The position numbers and the translations under genes are program-made. Of a stretch of 64,000 nucleotides of DNA, positions 49,615 through 60,546 are shown in pieces. The first letter of the stretch is position 1. The number at the start of each line of letters is the position of its first letter. The DNA is from Notholithocarpus densiflorus (Eukaryota; Streptophyta; Magnoliopsida; Fagales; Fagaceae): assembly GCA_030021035.2 (NCBI GenBank), contig JARYZH020000092.1:1102877-1166876 (forward strand). The letters run 5' to 3'. A model generated the notes under the pieces. That model had not been told where the DNA came from and made no database searches. It was given only the letters and a program-made list of their open reading frames with translations.

Positions 49615-52600
49615 ATGGCGGGAGAGGTTGAAGAATCCTATAACTTTAGTTTTCAGGTATTCTTTTTTTATAAATCTTTGTCTCTTTCTTTGTTAATTAC
49701 ATTGTTAAATCTCTAATGTTGTTTGATTTACTTAAGTTTTTTTTAAGAACTGGTGCTTAAATTTGAGGTTTTGATAATTGTTAGTCTTAGTAGTAGGAAT
49801 TTGAGGTTTTAATAATTGCTAAAAGAAATTGAGGAAAAAAAAAAAGAGTTTGACTCACTTGACCATAATGTACGATTTACTTTTCTATTTTTAGAAATTT
49901 ATATATGAATGGTGAAAGGATCTGCATTTGTAATCGGCTCTACTAGTCTAATTTGATTTTTCCGGCCTTTCGTCTTGAGTACATACTTTGTTCATATGCA
50001 TAATGTGTATTGATTGGTTTGCAAAAAGAAGAAGACATTTTTTAGAACCTATCCTTGTGGCTCAGTGGCATTGACTAGTTCTCTCCATGGGGAGAATCTG
50101 GATTTGAATCTCCCATCTCCACTTGTTGTAAGAAGAAAAAAAAAAAGCCGTTTGAGCGTGTCTGGTGTGTATCATGTTATAAGAAGTATTCATCTACAGG
50201 GTCAAGGCTGATGGTCCATAGATTACTTAGCACATACATGTGTTTTACTGATTGTAATCAGAAAATATCAAAGTGAATTGGAGCTTTTTAATCCATACTT
50301 CCTTGAAAGTACAGCAAAGAATGTAGTGATTTGCTATTTGTAATTTATGATCTATACCTTGCTTTTCAATTTGATAAAAATGTAAGCATTTCTTTAAATC
50401 CCTGCTTGCTGAATTCTATCTTTGATTCACTAAAACTGTGCTTAGCCTAGTGATCATGCCAAAAACAAGCTTATCTTTATTAGATCTTCTTTGTTTTTTT
50501 TGGGGGCTAATTACTTTACAGATTATCCAATTGGCAAGAACATGTTTTGAAGTACTATTAACAAGTTTTTGTGCTTGGATATGCATTTATGTATCACAGG
50601 AATTAGTCAGGTTCTGGGAATGGATAAAAAGCATTGCTTGTTGAAAAAATAGAATTATTTGATGTCATTTTGCAATTAAATGGAAACTTACAATTGATTT
50701 TGTCAACAGTATATATTTTTTGGGTAGATGGATCAGTTAGAATCTTATTTAACATTTCAAAAACATTGATTCAAGAGCAGTAGGCTTGAGATTCAGCAGA
50801 ACACATACTGCAGAGCCAGAACTGCCAAACAATAAACACAGCACAGCAATGTTTGAGAAAAGCATAAAGCCACAACAGACTTAACCCATCTAGCAACAGC
50901 TACTTTAGGCAAGTAAAACTCAACTACCTAGAGTCAATTGTACAAACTCAGTACCACTCAGCTTAACTCAAATGAATAAAAAATCAAGGGACAGAAACGA
51001 GCAAGGCTGGATTGAATCCCCAATTACAGCAGAGTACTCTATTTAATACTGAGTTATAGCTGTACTTCTTCTTGCTGTCCATTCTTTTAGCATCCTTTTT
51101 TTAATAATGCCAATAAGCTGCTCTTCAGTATATATTTTCCTAGCATTTTAGAATAGCATTCCTTTGCTTCCACAATTGGTAGACAGTAGCCACCAAGCCA
51201 GCTTGCAGAGGGTGTTTCTAAATTTCTTTGAGTAGCACCCCATTTTTCTAACTCCTTCCAGTTGGTCTTGGCATCTGACACTAAATCCAGACCCATTATA
51301 TCATCCCAGATTCTCCTAGTGAAGGAGCATTGCAAAAAAGGAGGTGATCTCTCTCTTCATTACTTGACCTGCAGATCACACGCACATTGTTCACATCAAG
51401 AACCCATTGTATCATTCCATCCTTGGAACTTGTTTAGGATAGCCATCCAGCCAACAAAAGAGTACCTAGGGATAGCTAGGCTAAACCACACCAGATTCCA
51501 CCATTCTACCTTGTTACCTTTAGCTTGAACTTCATTCCAAGTGTCAGCACAATCAAACTTGTGAGAGGCAGACCATAAGGCTCTGTCTTCATCTTTCAAC
51601 TCTTTAAAGGAAGCTTGCTCTGGATGCTTGCAAGATGATCTGATCTAGCAAGCCTCCAGGTACATATTCTATTCAGTTGGACTGATGCAACTTTTGCCTG
51701 AATATGACATCAGGGTGCCTTGAATCATGCCATAGGAGTATCTTGCTTCCATCCCTTACTTTATCACTCAGAATATCCCTTGCCTCTTCCCAGAGTTTAA
51801 GAATAAATCTCCAATCCCACGAGCTTGTTGAAAGTAATCATTGTATATATTATTGATGATTCCTGGATCTTTCTGTAACCATTTTCTATATCAGTAATGC
51901 AATTAAAAAATTGCACATTGTTGTAGAACTTCTATTGTTTTAGTGAAAATACAGCAAAACACGCTGACTAAAAATAAAATTAAACCACAAAAGTTTACTT
52001 CATTGAGCACCCAACTACCTTCCACATGTGCTAATGAATTGAGTGAAGTTGAGGCTGTTGCCAAAGTATTTGGAAATTTTGCGTCAGTGGAAAGCTGGCT
52101 GAATTGAAAAACATACTTTTCATTTTTTCTCTCATGGGTGTCTTTTTCCACTTATTCTCTTTCTAACAGCTACTTTCATCACACAAGCAGGCAGATTCTC
52201 TACATTCTGGATCTATATCATTTGGAAGGTTTGAAAAAGAACCATTATCTTGGGAAAGGAGGTCATCTTTCTCACATAATAGGTACCTTGAGGAGGTTGA
52301 AAAATGCTCGAAACCGGGTTCAGTTATTGAGAAGAAAGCTTATTTTGAAGCTCATTTCAAGAAGAAGGGTCTTCTTCTTCCAAATTCATCCGAGTGCTAT
52401 AGTGGGTCTGAATATCAAACTAGTGAAAATGGTATCTTGGAGAGCAGAGAAGAATTTGAACATGTAAATGAAGGTAGCCACTATGCTCACTTTGATGAGA
52501 GCCCTGAGGGTTCAGAGCATCATGCGGAATCCGAAGTAACAGGATGTGGCATGGAGAAGCCAGGGGTTTCCTTCTCTGCTCCTCAGATGGAATCCATTTT

Positions 52601-55020
52601 GAACAATGCTGATAATTTGATAGTCGGTAATGCTGCGGATGTTAATGCTGGGGAAACACATCAAGCTGAATCTGGGTGTGACAAGTTTCGTTCGGTTAAT
52701 GATGAACCAGAGATAAAAGGAAATCATAATCTTAACGGTGATGATGTGAATGCTGATGAATCATGTAAAGCCCTAGTTCATGACAAACTAGATATTGAGG
52801 TAAATCAGAACCTTGATTGCGATGCAGTAAATGCCGATAAATCACCAAAAGGCATTGACCAATCTTCCAAGACTGGACCTGCTGTGAAAGTTGACAAAAC
52901 TAGCTTGGAACATTGGCGAACCCCTTCTCCAAAGGTGTGGATATACAAGAATATTATCACAGTAACAACTCATACTTTTTTGTCTATAGTTCCTTATTTT
53001 TCAAAGCAATCACTGTATGTTCTATGGCAACTATAATTTGAAGTAAAGATAACAAAGTAGCAACTGGAAACATGCTCTGGAAGTGTGTTTCATTTTCAAT
53101 GAGCACTAGATTGTTATGCATGCATTCTTAAAGCTTTTTCCACATATTTTACTTTGTGGCTTAAACTCCTTGATGTTCTAACTCTAGTTAAAGGCTGCAA
53201 CGGGAACCAAACCTTTGAAGCCCAGAGTTTTTCGAGTCCAGAGAGACATTTCTGGTGCTGCATCTAAAGACCCTGCAAAGAATCCAAGTAGAAGGGAAAG
53301 AGAGAGTTCACCAAGAACAAATATAGAAAAGAATTCATCAAAAACTAGCTTTCCAACTACACGTGCTGTGCACCGAACTCCAATCTCAGAGGTAAGCAAT
53401 TAACAATGCCAATATATTGAGAAGTCGATTCAAGGTGCCTTTATCAGTAACATTCTTGTCAGTTGGCAGTTCATTATAATAAGATTCATTAACACTGTAC
53501 GTGAATACTAAGTGTGTTCTTTTCTATTATTGCTTGTTCTTTTTTGCACAGGATTCTAGAAGTCAGAAGGCAAAATTAATTCATGACAATAAAAGGTACT
53601 TATTGTTTCTTGGAATCTTGGTAGTGGTAAACCTATATGCTTAATTTGGACCTCAAGTTTGATTCTTTTGTTGTAGTATTGGTGAAAAGGGATCAAGGAG
53701 AAAGAAAGTTGGTGAATCTCAACCCTCTTCAATGAAGGCTGAATCAGGACATCTAACAGCAAACAGGTTTATTGAAAACACAATGAGGATTGCTCATTCT
53801 GTTTAATCTTTTTACCCTCTAAATTTTCATTTTCATTCGTTATAGGCTTCATTGCACTGTGAATTCGACAAAGGAAGATGCAAGGCCAGGTGCTGCAACT
53901 TTCAGTTTCAAAAGCGACAAACGAGCAGAAAGGAGGAAAGAGGTAAGTGAGCATGCTGTAACTTTGATTTCAATTGTGCTTTGATTTTGGGGATTAGGTT
54001 TGAACGGCTTACCCCTTTGCTCCTGTGACTCATCTGACTCAGTTCTATATGAAGTTGGAGGAGAAAATGCATGCTAAGGAGGCTGAGATAAATCAAATTC
54101 AAGCAAAAACACAGGTATGCCGAAATATCAAATTAATAAATTTTTTTTTTTTTATTAAGGTTGCGTTTGGGAACAGATTATAAAGTCAGCTTATTTTACT
54201 ATTTAGCTTATTTTTGCTACTATTCATGGGTCTTATTGTTTTTTTTGGTACTATTCATGGGTTCCACTATACTATTTCAACTAATTTTTACCTTTATTTA
54301 CAGTACTTTCAGTAAAAAGTTTTCAGTTTCAGCAAAATAAGCTGTTCCCAAACGGATCCTAATTGAAAATTATTTGGAATTTCAATGCATGCTGCTTAAC
54401 TTTAAAAGAGATAATGACATCATCCAAAGTATCGCTATGCTCTCGGTACTTGGGATAATGTAACAATAGTGATATTCAAAACCTAGGCTCTTATGCTACT
54501 GGCTGGAGATTTGATGCTAAAAATTATAGAAGCCGTAGATTTGTTACTATTATTAGTATTATTTTTGGTCTTGGTTCTCTTTCTTTTTAAATGTGGGTAT
54601 GGTTAGAAACATTCCAAATCTTAACTTGAAAAATTTCTAGTAAGGTTCATCTTATTTCATTTCTTAAACAAAGATGTAGCAGATATGGATTAAATAGCAC
54701 CTTCTTAAAGTTGGTTGTTTTGTAAATTATGTTGATGTTCATTACATGTGGTTGTAAGAAACTTAACCAGTTCAACCAAGAGCCTTGTACCTTAGTGGCA
54801 TTGCTTGGTCTTCCTTATGAGGGGAACCAAGGTTCAAAGCCCCTTCCCCCTCTTGTTATAACAATTGAAGCATAAAAAATGAAACTTAATGGGTTCAGTT
54901 GTACTGCAGGAGAAGACAGAAGCTGAGATCAAACAATTCCGGAAAAGCCTAAACTTCAAGGCAACGCCTATGCCTTCCTTTTATCATGTAGCTATGCCAT
55001 CAGGGTCAGATGGGAAGAAG
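49615..55020 (+). CDS. WDL7: WVD2-like 7 (TPX2-domain) microtubule protein, 3' truncated
   Basis: Eight exons: 49615–49656, 52191–52934, 53194–53391, 53552–53595, 53677–53766, 53846–53942, 54043–54114, 54910–55020. All are GT–AG and the joined frame is open for 466 codons. It starts MAGEVEESYNFSFQ and continues ADSLHSGSISFGRFEKE, LSWERRSSFSHNRYLEEVEK and KKAYFEAHFKKKGLLLP, the conserved N-terminus of this subfamily. A long acidic, poorly conserved middle is encoded by exon 2, followed by a basic Ser/Pro-rich region. The TPX2/WVD2 domain occupies about residues 376–462 (RLHCTVNSTKEDARPGAATF, FYMKLEEKMHAKEAE, KQFRKSLNFKATPMPSFY). The family binds and bundles cortical microtubules through this domain. 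Exon 8 ends at SDGKK with a good donor, but the usual next exon (IPTTRAKSPKLGR-type tail) is not found before 58.6 kb. Without splicing, a stop follows after three codons (55030–55032). A LINE fragment, two SINEs and a MITE sit in its introns. Confidence 0.88.
50050..50146 (+). mobile_element. SINE in intron 1 of the WVD2-like gene
   Basis: CCTTGTGGCTCAGTGGCATT (A-box region), then CTGGATTTGAATCTCCCATC (B-box region), then CACTTGTTGTAAGAAG and poly-A. The same family occurs at 54784–54890. Confidence 0.6.
51087..51835 (-). pseudogene. LINE reverse transcriptase 3' fragment in intron 1
   Basis: Read on the minus strand, it encodes the C-terminal part of a plant LINE ORF2. DGSKILLWHDSRHPD lies near 51730. 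The zf-RVT region follows: WWNLVWFSLAIPRYSFVGWM, LNKFQGWNDTMGS, then CRSSNEERDHLLF and QCSFTRRIWDDI with the Cys/His pattern of that zinc-binding domain. Reading frames shift between these blocks, so it is broken. It lies antisense to the host gene and lacks the endonuclease and reverse transcriptase core. Confidence 0.82.
54159..54359 (+). mobile_element. PIF/Harbinger-like MITE in intron 7
   Basis: 201 bp with termini GGTTGCGTTTGGGAACAG and, inverted, CTGTTCCCAAACGGATCC, flanked by TAA on both sides (54156–54158 and 54360–54362). The TWA-type 3-bp duplication is diagnostic of PIF/Harbinger. The interior includes CTACTATTCATGGGT repeats. A decayed relative lies at 4630–4816. Confidence 0.85.
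54784..54890 (+). mobile_element. SINE in intron 7 of the WVD2-like gene
   Basis: GCCTTGTACCTTAGTGGCAT then AACCAAGGTTCAAAGCCCCT and CCCCCTCTTGTTATAACAA with an A-rich tail. It is the same layout as the SINE at 50050–50146. Confidence 0.6.
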
Positions 55021-56145
55021 GTATGTAGATAGTTTTTCTATGACCACTTTGCATGGTTATTTGACTAAAGAAATCCATTTTATATAACTAGAGGAATCAG
55101 ATTCTTCACATCTGACATTGGACCCTCCCAGTGGGCTACCCACAAGCATGTGAAATTAGAGGAAAATTGGCTTTCAGCTAGCACTTGTGATTTTAAGGGG
55201 TCATAAGATCGATAATGGATTTGGAATTTATGTAATTTACATGCAGAGATGACATGACAATAAACTGATGAAACAATATCAAGCTTTAAGAAAATCATTG
55301 AACCAAAACTGGAGCTTGATAGGCAAAACTGCAGGAAAAATCTATCTGAAATGTATTACTGCTGGAAAGACTTGGAGAACATCCAAAGAAAGAAATTACT
55401 AGAATTGTGATCAATACTTATCCCATTAGTTTATGTTTTTTAATTAGAAATTCAAAAGTTTTCACACCGTCTTACAGTGATATCATTCTGATTTCCAAAT
55501 ATTTTCCATACTAGTCACATAATATTTTTCCTTCAAAATTAAATTTTCTTTTCACTTTCAATGTGTTTGTTGAAGGCCTAGTAGTTCCCCAGTAACTGCC
55601 TCATTCATATATAACAAACGGCTTTTTATGCAAGTGAAGAATTGCTTTGTGGAAATCTAGCCAATTGAGAGAAAACATGACTTAATGTGTGAGCTTCAAT
55701 TTATCACCCAAAATAATTGTAGAAATTTCATGAGCAATAATATCTGATAGTTAGGTTTTCTCTTGTTCAGTGTTGTGTGAAATAACATGGCATGATATCT
55801 TATCCATAGGGAAGAGGAAGAGCCCTTAAGGCGATTCATTCTGAATTTAGTTTTAGGAAGTACTTTTAAGAAAGGCATATTTTGAGTTTACCCATGTAAA
55901 TTTGTCATTTTGAGCATGTGAATATCATTATAACCATTGTATCTACCTCTATAACATGCTTCCCTGTCATATTTACTAATTGATCAAATTCTAGTTAGAT
56001 ACGGACTATAATTTGTGTAATAATTATAGTGACACATATTTTCACAAATTCTCTCACAATTTCTGAGGCAATCTATTGCTATTGATACATATAGTAAAAA
56101 TGATATCATGGTCATAAATATAATTAACATCTCATTAGGGAATAA

Positions 56146-56442
56146 GTCTTGTGCCACATAAAGGGGCTGTTTGGTACAACATTTTAAACACATGTTTTTA
56201 GTTTTTAAACAATATTACACGTATTTCTACACACTTTTTCACTCATACGTATTTTCAAAAAAATTGAAAACTGTTTTTTAAACACGTATCAAACGGGCCC
56301 AAAGTGGCACAACAAATGCCACAACTCGTCCATGTGGCGAGTTGTGGTTGGTGGAGGGGTATCCCCACATGGACTCACCACCACCCTCCACCACATGGGC
56401 GAGTTGTGGCATTTGTTGTGCCACTTTTTGTGGCACTAGGAC
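56146..56442 (+). mobile_element. Foldback MITE containing a second MITE
   Basis: The outer arms are GTCTTGTGCCACATAAA plus GTGGCACAACAAATGCCACA on the left and the matching CGAGTTGTGGCATTTGTTGT–GCCACTTTTTGTGGCACTA on the right. The left arm is interrupted by the insert at 56163–56300. Without the insert the two arms pair almost perfectly, with a GGTGGAGG/CCTCCACC-rich loop region. Related termini occur at 62043–62197. Confidence 0.75.
56163..56300 (+). mobile_element. Inner MITE nested in the 56146–56442 element
   Basis: 138 bp with inverted ends GGGGCTGTTTGGTAC and GTATCAAACGGGCCC, flanked by AAA on each side (56160–56162 and 56301–56303). A 3-bp duplication and GGGCNGTTTGG ends fit a PIF/Harbinger-like or similar element. 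Confidence 0.75.
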
Positions 56443-57410
56443 TAGTAAGATATGAAATAAGTTGAGGAAAAAATTGTTTCCCTCATTTAGGTGAATTGAG
56501 TTGTAGCTTCGCTAAGCAAGAATGACCCAAATGTGTGCAAGTTGTAGTGAAGCTAGGTAATTACTATGCTAGGATCAGTCATGTTGTCACATTTGTCTGC
56601 AATTTTTGCCTGTTTTGGTTATAGTCATAGAGTAACCGGCACTGATTCTGCATAGTTATCCGCTTCTCTCCCATCTCATCACACATGATAAACAATTTAA
56701 TATCTTTTGCTTCTGACGGTGCTAGCTAGCTGTATTGTACTGTAGTATCTCCATAATCTTTTGGCTTTCATAGTCACATGCTCAATGATTTAAGGCAATT
56801 CTGAAATAGACATGAAATATGAAAGCCCTCGTTAATCTCAAAGCAGTCCCTGCTCATGTAAATCAATCCCTTTCACTTGAGAGTGAAAACTGTTAGAGGA
56901 AGCCAGCCAATCAGCCATCTTGACTTGGTTACGTAGGGGAAGTATTGTTGTGACGATAGCAATTTTTCTTTTTTTTGTCTTCTATTCTATTTCCTTCACG
57001 GATTTGCCCTTGAAGTAATCAAAATTAAAAGATCATACTTTACCCAAAGAAAAAAAAAAGAAAGATCATGAATGTAACTAGTAGTAGTTTAGAGCATTCA
57101 CAGCAGTGGTTGTAAAATTTTAGCTATTTAGCTACACAAAAAGTCACTTTATCTATTTTACCTACACACATGCTACAGCAGTGGATCTATTTTAGCTTTT
57201 AACACAATAAAATAATATAAACATCACAATAAAATAATATATTCACTACAATAAAATAATATATCCCACCAAAATAATATAACCCACCAAAATAATATAA
57301 CCCACCAACAGATGCGGCCACAACCAAAACCACCATCAACACCACCATCACAGCAGTCCGGCCACAACCAAAACCACCATCAACACCACCATCACAGCAG
57401 TCCACGACAG

Positions 57411-57461
<51 letters not shown>

Positions 57462-57464
57462 CCA

Positions 57465-57826
57465 ATCTTTTTCGTCTTCGTCTTCTTCATCCTTCTCTCC
57501 TGTCTTCCTCTTCTGCTTCTTCTTCTTGTTGTCCGCGTCGTCATCGCAGCAAGCCTTTCCGCTCACTAGCTCCTGTCGCTTCTTCGCCTTCTCTCGGTCC
57601 GTCAGAGACGCATCGGCCTCGATCGTCGGTCCGTCAGAGACGCATAGGCCTCGATCGCTCGGATCTTCGAGATTAGGTCGTCGGAGGCCCCGCCCGCCGC
57701 ATTTCCGACCGGCGCGGCGACGGCGGCAGAGACGACGATGGATGTGCAGTCGGGACAGTCCCAGTGGAGAGCGGAGGCGAGTGTCTCCGGGCGGGTGTTG
57801 AGGCAGGCAAGATGCCACGGCGTGAC
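57465..57826 (-). pseudogene. Captured fragment of an ORTHRUS/VIM-type gene
   Basis: The minus strand encodes TPWHLACLNTRPETLASAL, then HWDCPDC, the second half of the PHD-type zinc finger of ORTHRUS/VIM E3 ligases. It continues with AGGASDDLISKIRAIEA and, in another frame, EADASLTDREKAKKRQELVS followed by acidic and Lys-rich sequence, as in the linker after the VIM PHD finger. A 32-bp tandem duplication (ATCGAGGCC..GACGGACCG, about 57615–57680) shifts the frame between the two blocks. The first zinc ligands of the finger and the SRA and RING domains are absent. Its GC content is far above the surroundings, which supports capture from a coding exon. VIM proteins bind hemimethylated DNA and maintain CG methylation; this copy cannot. 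Confidence 0.75.
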
Positions 57827-57977
57827 TGAGAAAGAGAGAGGAAGAAGGAAGAAAGAAAAAAGAAGAAAGAAGAAAAAGAAAAAAGAGAAGCCGGAGAGAG
57901 AGAGAGAAATAGAAACGGTTATTTTAATGAGAGAAGAGAGAGGGTGTAATAAAAAAATCTTTTTTTTTTTACCTTTG

Positions 57978-58046
57978 AGCTACAGTGCACATCTAAAGAT
58001 AGATGTGCACTGTAGCTGAGGAGCTAAATCTTTTAGATTTAGCTCC
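57978..58046. repeat. Two perfect hairpins near the right end of the TIR element
   Basis: Arms AGCTACAGTGCACATCTA at 57978–57995 and its exact complement at 58000–58017 enclose a 4-base loop. Arms GGAGCTAAATCT at 58020–58031 and its complement at 58035–58046 enclose three T. Subterminal palindromes are common in TIR elements. Confidence 0.9.
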
Positions 58047-58590
58047 ACTGCTGCATGATGGTTTTTAGTGATTGAGAGCTAAAAATATACCAATATAGCT
58101 TTTTAGCACCACTGCTGTGAGTGCTCTTAGTACTCTATAGAGTCTATAGTACTTTGTTTCTTAAAAAAAAAAAAAAAAAGAGTCTATAGTACTTTATTCA
58201 ATAAAATAATATTTTATGTTCAACCATTGTGGATATGGAATTATTGAAGCTACCCAGTAGACCGATGGTTATGTAATGATTGAATTGCTGTTGTTAAAAA
58301 AAAAAACTAGTACTATTGCTGTGAATATGATCAATTAATGATTGTCCTATTTAATATGATGAATTATGTAAAAAGCATATGACAATTTTTATTTTTATTG
58401 AGACCTTTCACAAGTAAAACCACACTTTTATTTTTTGCCAATGATTCTTGAATTATATTCAACTGATAAGAACATATATTACACGTGAGGTTAGCCAAAC
58501 CTTGATTAGTATGTTGATTATTTATGGTCGCTCCTAATAAAGTTTAGGAATTAAGGCTTAGTTGTTGTTTTACTTATTTTGTGCACGTAG

Positions 58591-60546
58591 TTTTTCCGTG
58601 CCAACAATACCATACAGCCCCTATTCAATGGTGGTCGTGCTAGTGCTGGCAATGCCAATGGCAACCCTGGTGGTGGAGCCAAGACAGTTGGGAGGTGGTT
58701 GAAGGAAAGGAAAGAGAAAAAGAAAGAGGAAACCAGAGCCCACAATGCTCAGCTCCATGCAGCCATTTCAGTTTCTGCAGTGGCTTCAGCCATAGCAGCC
58801 ATTGCAGCAGCCACAGCAGCCTCTTCAGCTTCAGCAAAGAATGAGCAGTTGGCCAAGACTGACATGGCCGTGGCATCAGCCGCAACATTAGTAGCTGCAC
58901 AATGTGTGGAGGCTGCAGAAGCCATGGGAGCTGAGCGTGATCACCTTGCTTCGGTTGTCAGCTCTGCTGTCAATGTGCGTTCTTATGATGATATCCTTAC
59001 TCTTAATGCAGCAGCAGCTACAGGTAAGGTTTGATGAGTGATAAGCTAAATTAGCTATGCTTAAAGTGCTACAAATTTTTCTATAATTTAATTATATATT
59101 TGTGTGGTTAAATATTATGTTGCCAAATACAATGTGTGGTATTCACTTGTTACACTTTGTACTAAATTTATACAAGTGACCAGCTGTGATATACATGACT
59201 AGACAAAATAATACTATCTCAATTTATAATATTTATGTAATATAATTTAGCACCCTAAATGTTTCTCTTAAAGGATTTTTTTTTTGGCAATTAACTCATC
59301 TGTCCATAAACGTGTGACCTTACTCACCACCTTGGGAGGTAAAAGTTTTTTAAGTTTTTAAGAAATCGATTTTGGAGCTTAGTGACATTGATATTGGCTT
59401 GTTTGCGCAGCTTGCTTTTACATCATAGTGAGAGTTCAAATTATTAAGTGATGGAAATTCAATGCATTTCTATTTCATATAAAATAGGACACACTAAGCA
59501 ACTCTAAAACAGGCTGAGTGATGTCTTTTAGGTTGTAACTTTAGTTATCACAGAATACTTTCATAATGCATGAGCTGTTATCTTGAGTATCAGCATCTTG
59601 GACACATACCTAAAGCATCTAGTTTTATTTTTTGTCATTGAATTGAATCTATAGATATGGCATTATGGGAGAAAATGCCATTCCTGTTCTTACACTCTAC
59701 TTTGTATGCAGCTCTACGTGGGGCAGCTACCTTGAAGGCAAGAGCTCTAAAGGAAGTGTGGAATATTGCAGCAGTTACACCTCTGGAGAAAGGAATGGGA
59801 ATTGGAATTTGTGGTAAAGTCAATAATGGTCATCCTAGTAGTAGCTCTAGTGGAGAACTTGCTCCTGGAGAGAATTATCTAGGCATCTGTAGCCAAGACT
59901 TTCTTGCTAAGGGAACTGAGCTCCTTAAACGCACGCGCAAAGGTAATCTTCAAAAACTGAATTCTATGATACTCAAATCCTAGACATAAGCTAATGTTGA
60001 ATTAATTCTGCAGGTGATCTTCATTGGAAGATTGTATCTGTTTATATTCATCGAACAGGCCAGGTTAGCTCTCTTAATCAAAAGTCAAAAACAACTAATG
60101 ATAACACTCAGTGAGTAGTACTATACTCTGCTCTCACTTTCTGCAGGTAATGCTAAAGATGAAGAGCAAACATGTCGCAGGGACCATCACCAAAAAGAAA
60201 AAGAGTAAAAATCACTGCTTTCTTTATCGTCTTTTCCATCTTTTTCTTTTTTCAATACAAACAGATTCTCCATTTGATTAGTAAGGAGTCAAGAATAGCT
60301 AGTTTTATAAGTAGTGATTTTGGAATTATAGATGTGGTGATGGAAGTGTACAAGGACATGCCAGCATGGCCGGGAAGACACTTGTTTGATGGGGGAGAGC
60401 AGCGTCGTTACTTCGGATTGAAGACTGAACTGCGAGGTATTGTGGAGTTCGAGTGCAAGAACCAGAGAGAATATGATATCTGGACTCAAGGAGTTTCAAG
60501 GCTTCTCTCCATTGTGGCAGAAAGAGAGAACAGAAAAGTTGCATGA
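58591..60546 (+). CDS. FORKED-like / VAN3-binding protein, 5' truncated
   Basis: Five exons: 58591–59023, 59712–59942, 60014–60063, 60147–60204, 60332–60546. All are GT–AG and in frame, giving 328 residues. It starts in mid-protein with FFRANNTIQPLF, a Gly/Asn-rich linker, then TVGRWLKERKEKKKEETRAH. Next are the Ala-rich helical block (NAQLHAAISVSAVASAIAAI, TDMAVASAATLVAAQCVEAA, AMGAERDHLASVVSSAVNVR) and ALRGAATLKARALKEVWNIA. A C-terminal PH-like domain spans GDLHWKIVSVYIHRTGQVML, AGTITKKKKN, VYKDMPAWPGRHLFDGGEQR, RYFGLKTELRGIVEFECKNQ and YDIWTQGVSRLLSI. The family (DUF828 plus PH_2) works at the trans-Golgi with VAN3 ARF-GAP in vein patterning and PIN trafficking. The N-terminal EFLARSWS-type region, normally over 100 residues, is absent; a TAG lies in frame directly before 58591. 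The missing exon is not in the 3.5 kb upstream. Confidence 0.88.

Larger units (their letters stand above)
57092..58126. mobile_element. TIR element carrying a host gene fragment (Pack-type)
   Basis: 1,035 bp with inverted termini GAGCATTCACAGCAGTGGT on the left and the complement of ACCACTGCTGTGAGTGCTC on the right, flanked by TTA on both sides (57089–57091 and 58127–58129). Inside, from the left: AT-rich sequence, two copies of a 44-bp CGGCCACAACC..CAGCAGTC unit (57315–57402), a 48-base poly-A run (57411–57458), a GC-rich gene-derived segment (about 57465–57826), a purine-rich stretch, and two perfect hairpins near the right end. There is no transposase coding, so it is non-autonomous. The TTA duplication suggests a PIF/Harbinger-type mobiliser; superfamily assignment from termini alone is tentative. 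Confidence 0.78.
55021..58590. other. Stretch between two truncated genes
   Basis: Neither the missing C-terminal exon of the WVD2-like gene nor the missing 5' exon of the FORKED-like gene is recognisable here. From 55021 to about 56145 it is ordinary AT-rich sequence. Then come a nested MITE (56146–56442), unstructured sequence, and the gene-fragment-carrying TIR element (57092–58126). A 15-base CTATAGAGTCTATAG-type repeat flanks a poly-A run near 58134–58192. Confidence 0.65.

Noticed and set aside
55021..55032. Native stop of the WVD2-like gene by intron retention
   Set aside because: A stop follows three codons after exon 8, but the donor GTATGT is strong and family members continue with a further basic tail. 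Truncation is the better reading.
57348..57818. 156-codon open frame on the minus strand across the GC-rich segment
   Set aside because: Its middle is frameshifted relative to the VIM-like coding by a 32-bp duplication, and its end runs into the poly-T complement of the A run. It is a decayed capture, not a gene.
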